DNA from: Globodera rostochiensis
Taxonomy: Eukaryota; Nematoda; Chromadorea; Rhabditida; Heteroderidae
Length of the DNA: 64,000 nucleotides
Assembly (NCBI GenBank): GCA_018350325.1
Contig: JAEVLN010000038.1
Coordinates: 62,001-126,000, forward strand
Reading direction: 5' to 3'
Under the pieces are notes generated by a model that worked only from the letters and a program-made list of their open reading frames with translations, did not search any database and was not told the DNA's origin. The position numbers and the translations under genes are program-made. Below, one piece after another: positions 61,030 to 64,000 of this stretch (position 1 is the stretch's first letter; the number at the start of each line of letters is the position of its first letter).

Positions 61030-61650
61030 GGAAAATGGAGGAGGAGGATGAATGGAAGAGTGATCAGACAGGAGGATGAATGGAAGAGTGATCAGACAGG
61101 AGGATGAATGGAAGAGTGAGTGATCAGAAGAGGATGAATGGAAGAGTGATCAGACAGGAGGATGAATGGAAGAGTGAGTGATCAGAGGAGAATGAATGGA
61201 AGAGTGATCAGACAGGAGGATGAATGGAAGAGTGAGTGATCAGAGGAGAATGAATGGAAGAGTGATCAGACAGGAGGATGAATGGAAGAGTGAGTGATCA
61301 GAGGAGGATGAATGGAAGAGTGATCAGACAGAAGGATGAATGGAAGAGTGAGTGATCAGAGGAGGATGAATGGAAGAGTGATCAGACAGAAGGATGAATG
61401 GAAGAGTGAGTGATCAGAGGAGGATGAGGGTTATGGAAGAGTGTCAGAGGAGGATGAGGGTGGATGGAAGAGTGAGTGATCAGAGGAGGAGGAGGGTGAA
61501 TGGAAGAGTAATCAGAGGGGGGGGAGGAGGATGAATGGAAGAGTGATCAGAGGAGGATGAATGGAAGAGTGTCAGAGGAGGATGAGGGTGGATGGATGGA
61601 AGAGTGAGTGATCAGAGGAGGAGGAGGGTGAATGGAAGAGTGATCAGAGG
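61030..61650. repeat. GGATGAATGGAAGAGTG array with GATCAG spacers
   Basis: About 20 imperfect units built from ggaggatgaatggaagagtg and agtgatcagaca or agtgatcagagg, with two alternating unit lengths (about 28 and 32 bp). Confidence 0.95.
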
Positions 61651-63127
61651 AGGATGAAAGGAAGAATAAATGAACGAAGAAAAAAGGGAAAAGGAATGAA
61701 CAGAATAAACACTTTCTTCTCACCGCATTCGCGCGGCGATGTTCAGCGAGCAATAATATTGTACACTAAAGGGGGGGCGGGGGGACGCAATTTGATCAAA
61801 ATTGGGGGGGGGGGGGAATTGTGGATGATCGATCCCGGCTGGTAGTACAACACTTGAACTTCACGCGACGGCTGGCAATAAGAGCAATAAAATAAATTAT
61901 TTAAGAAATTCAACAAATTTTGTGGGGCGGTCAAAGATAAAAGATTTTAAGCAAAAAATATGTGAAAAATGTAAAAATCAAAAAAATACATTCGTCGATG
62001 CACAATTTATTATTACACTGAAAAACCCGCGAGAAAAGTGCAGCACATTTCGCCTTTAACAAAATAAAATAACGCAAAATTCCCTATTTTAAAATAATTG
62101 GTTAATTTTAATTTTAAATAGTCATAAATAAATTCCGGGATTGGGAGTCGAGATTGGGCCAGGATGGTACAAAATCGCATTCAAATTAATTATTGTTGGG
62201 GTTTCCGGGCCTTCAGCCATGTTTAAACACAAAGACAAATCTCCTCCCCAACCGAACTCCTTCAGGTTGTTGTTGTTCAACAACGGCAGACATGCACAGA
62301 CAGAGACTGGGGGGGGGGGGGGGGGAGGGTGGGTTACATTTGATGTGAATGGAATGAACGCATTGTCACGACGATCTCCTGGCATTTGGCGGACGTTCGG
62401 GCGATGTGATGAGGGGGGGCCACTCAACCAAATCCCTTCGGATGCCCCAAATTCCATCGTCGCCCCCCCCCCTTCACCCCATCCCAAAATGTGCACAGTG
62501 AAGAGGAGGCGGGCGGGCATTGAATGTCGGGGGTCGTTGCGCATGAATGAGTGGGGGGGGGGGGGTAACCGGAACGGCAAAAAGGGGGGGGGGGGTCAGA
62601 GGGGGGCAATTTTCAAATTTGACAGCCAAAAGCACGACGAAAATGTGTGTTGGCCGGTCATTTTTGTTTATAATAAGCGACGATTTTATTATGCATAAAT
62701 TCCTTCGATCGTGTAATTCCATTCGGGCCGCAAAAGCTCCTAGCCAATTTTAAATCTTGTCCCCCCCCCCCCGGGCCATTGGACTCGATTTTGGCCCAAA
62801 AAAGTTTCTTCAAGAATCAACCGACAGAAACAAAAAAGGAAAAACTGAACACAGACATTGCCAACAATCAATCACAATTTATACCGTCGTCCACAAATAT
62901 GTCCATATTTTGTGTTGTGCCATTGGAACATTTTCAATCATTGCCTTACGCCGAATGCCACACGGGAAAAAACAAACAAAAAAATTGTACAGAATTTGGG
63001 GGGGGGGGGGGGTTGGGGCGAAAAATAGTGCCAACTTTGAGGAGCCGATCAGATACACCAAGGGCGGGACGGGCAGCGCATAGAGCAGCACATACAACCA
63101 TGAGCTAAATGGGCTCAAAAATGGGAA

Positions 63128-63502
63128 AAACCCAACTCGTTCCCCTTTGCCCAATTTTTTTGAACTTTTTGTATTATAACTTTTTTTCTAGCGAACCAAA
63201 TGAAATATTTTTGGTATCATTTGAAAGCAAACACTCAGTAGAAGCTATTAGCAAGGAAAAGCTAACCGATTGGTCAAGTGCCAAAAAAGTTATGGCCCGA
63301 AAAACTGAAATTTTTATTTTTTTGGCCAGAATGGCCACAACTTTTTTGGCACTTGACCAATCGGTTAGCTTTTCCTTGCTAATAGCTTCTACTGACTGTT
63401 TGCTTTCAAATGATACCAAAAATATTTCATTTGATTCGCTAGAAAAAAAGTTATAATACAAAAAGTTCAAAAAAATTGGGCAAAGGGGAACGAGTTGGGT
63501 TT
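63128..63502. mobile_element. Large inverted repeat, 170-bp arms, 35-bp loop
   Basis: Left arm 63128-63297 and right arm 63333-63502 are reverse complements with only a few mismatches: aaacccaactcgttcccctt begins the left arm and aaggggaacgagttgggttt ends the right. The transcript of either strand would fold into a long hairpin. The two long open frames on opposite strands here are mirror images caused by the symmetry. No transposase; probably a non-autonomous foldback element. Confidence 0.9.
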
Positions 63503-63519
63503 CGTCCCTCAAAAATATG

Positions 63520-63856
63520 GACTCAGCCAAAAACCATGAAATGTCGAAAAAAAAAAATTTTAAAGTCGATAAAAAATTTTCTCAGGGGTTTTCGGGGGCG
63601 TAGAACCCGAATACGACCTGCATTTCGACCAATTCCGAACCTCAGACCCAAATTCGAACAATTTTTCGAAAATCTAATATGTTCAGAAATCAATTTTGGG
63701 TCTCAAAATCGTTCTCAAAAAGCATGAATTCGGGTCCGGGATTCAGAATTGGTCGAAATGGAGGTCGTATTCGCCCCCGAAAACCCCTAAGAAAATTTTT
63801 TTATCGACTAAAAATTTTTTATTTTTTTTCGACATTTCGTGGTTTTTGGCTGAGTC
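63520..63856. mobile_element. Inverted-repeat element, about 135-bp arms
   Basis: Left: gactcagccaaaaaccatga, cgataaaaaattttctcagg, aacccgaatacgacctgcat. Right: the reverse complements, ending ggtttttggctgagtc. The centre carries the same pair (gacccaaattcgaac / gaattcgggtccggg) as the hairpin at 35691-35836, so the two are one family. Followed by three copies of ttcgtggcttcgac-like sequence. Confidence 0.85.
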
Positions 63857-64000
63857 GACATTTCGTGGCTTCGACGTTTCGTGGCTTCGACATTATGTGG
63901 GGCAGCGACAATTGAGGGTACAAATTCAAATCAATCAAAAAATGAGCAACCGAATCGCGTAATTTGACATAACGCCAAAACAATTTAATAAAACACTTTT

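Larger units (their letters stand above)
59633..64000. other. Gene-poor right end
   Basis: No convincing gene in 4.4 kb. The region holds a 33-bp minisatellite (59920-60090), a GGATGAATGGAAGAGTG array (61030-61650), long G/C tracts (61765-61815, 62310-62325, 62463-62470, 62555-62600, 62760-62772, 63000-63014) and two large inverted repeats (63128-63502, 63520-63856). Open frames at 60195-60590, 62141-62698 and 62757-63108 are shaped by these tracts. Confidence 0.6.

Noticed and set aside
61030..61650. CRISPR-like array
   Set aside because: Units are contiguous and diverged, with no unique spacers, and the genome is eukaryotic.
62141..63108. Gly/Pro-rich frames
   Set aside because: They cross poly-G and poly-C tracts and have no family.
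63109..63530. Two nearly identical long frames on opposite strands
   Set aside because: The inverted repeat is symmetric, so both strands read alike. No domain is present.

Overview
The window is nuclear DNA from a plant-parasitic cyst nematode, most likely Globodera or a close relative (inference). Three things point there. The left edge carries the 3' part of a GH5 beta-1,4-endoglucanase, a bacterial-type cellulase that tylenchid nematodes acquired horizontally. There are two transthyretin-like genes, a nematode-expanded family. There are three copies of an F-box-like family that I associate with Globodera. Genes have many short exons (13-440 bp), mostly GT-AG introns and one well-supported GC-AG intron. 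Intergenic DNA is AT-rich with many tandem repeats, hairpin elements and long G/C homopolymers. Nothing is prokaryotic: there are no operons, CRISPR arrays or plasmid functions. All gene models were spliced by eye from reading frame, splice phase and remembered family motifs; no search was run.

Layout. 1-569 (+) endoglucanase 3' end; 1412-3725 (-) F-box-like gene; 4321-9665 (-) a very large Atg4 autophagy protease of 21 exons; 10851-11173 (+) broken F-box-like fragment; 11474-12718 (-) and 13977-15552 (+) head-to-head transthyretin-like genes; 16345-18205 (+) F-box-like gene with a duplicated first exon; 18485-19708 (-) BTB protein; 20236-20625 decayed copy of part of the ligand-gated channel locus; 20892-23790 (-) TRUB2-like pseudouridine synthase; 24318-24788 (+) small membrane protein; 25378-26125 (+) REEP/Yop1; 27061-29316 (+) trans-2-enoyl-CoA reductase; 30103-34023 (+) peroxisomal MaoC-SCP2 protein ending in SKL; 34286-35180 a 113-bp tandem array; 37361-44607 (+) Cys-loop ligand-gated ion channel; 45247-46579 (-) third F-box-like gene; 47455-48752 (-) modular repeat protein made by exon amplification; 49315-52296 (+) TESK/LIMK-like kinase; 53390-54124 (-) uncertain membrane-protein fragment; 54468-59632 (-) nucleotide-diphospho-sugar transferase with a Lines-like gene (56042-58327, +) nested in one intron; 59633-64000 minisatellites and two large inverted repeats.

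The genes do not form one pathway. Housekeeping genes (Atg4, TRUB2, REEP, TECR, MaoC-SCP2, kinase, glycosyltransferase, Lines-like) are interleaved with lineage-specific families (endoglucanase, transthyretin-like, F-box-like, repeat protein). TECR and MaoC-SCP2 are adjacent and both act on fatty acyl chains (ER elongation and peroxisomal beta-oxidation), but nothing shows they are co-regulated. The most unusual features are the exon-amplified repeat gene, the Atg4 with a roughly 260-residue insertion inside its catalytic fold, and the TRUB2 homologue whose catalytic Asp position reads as Glu.
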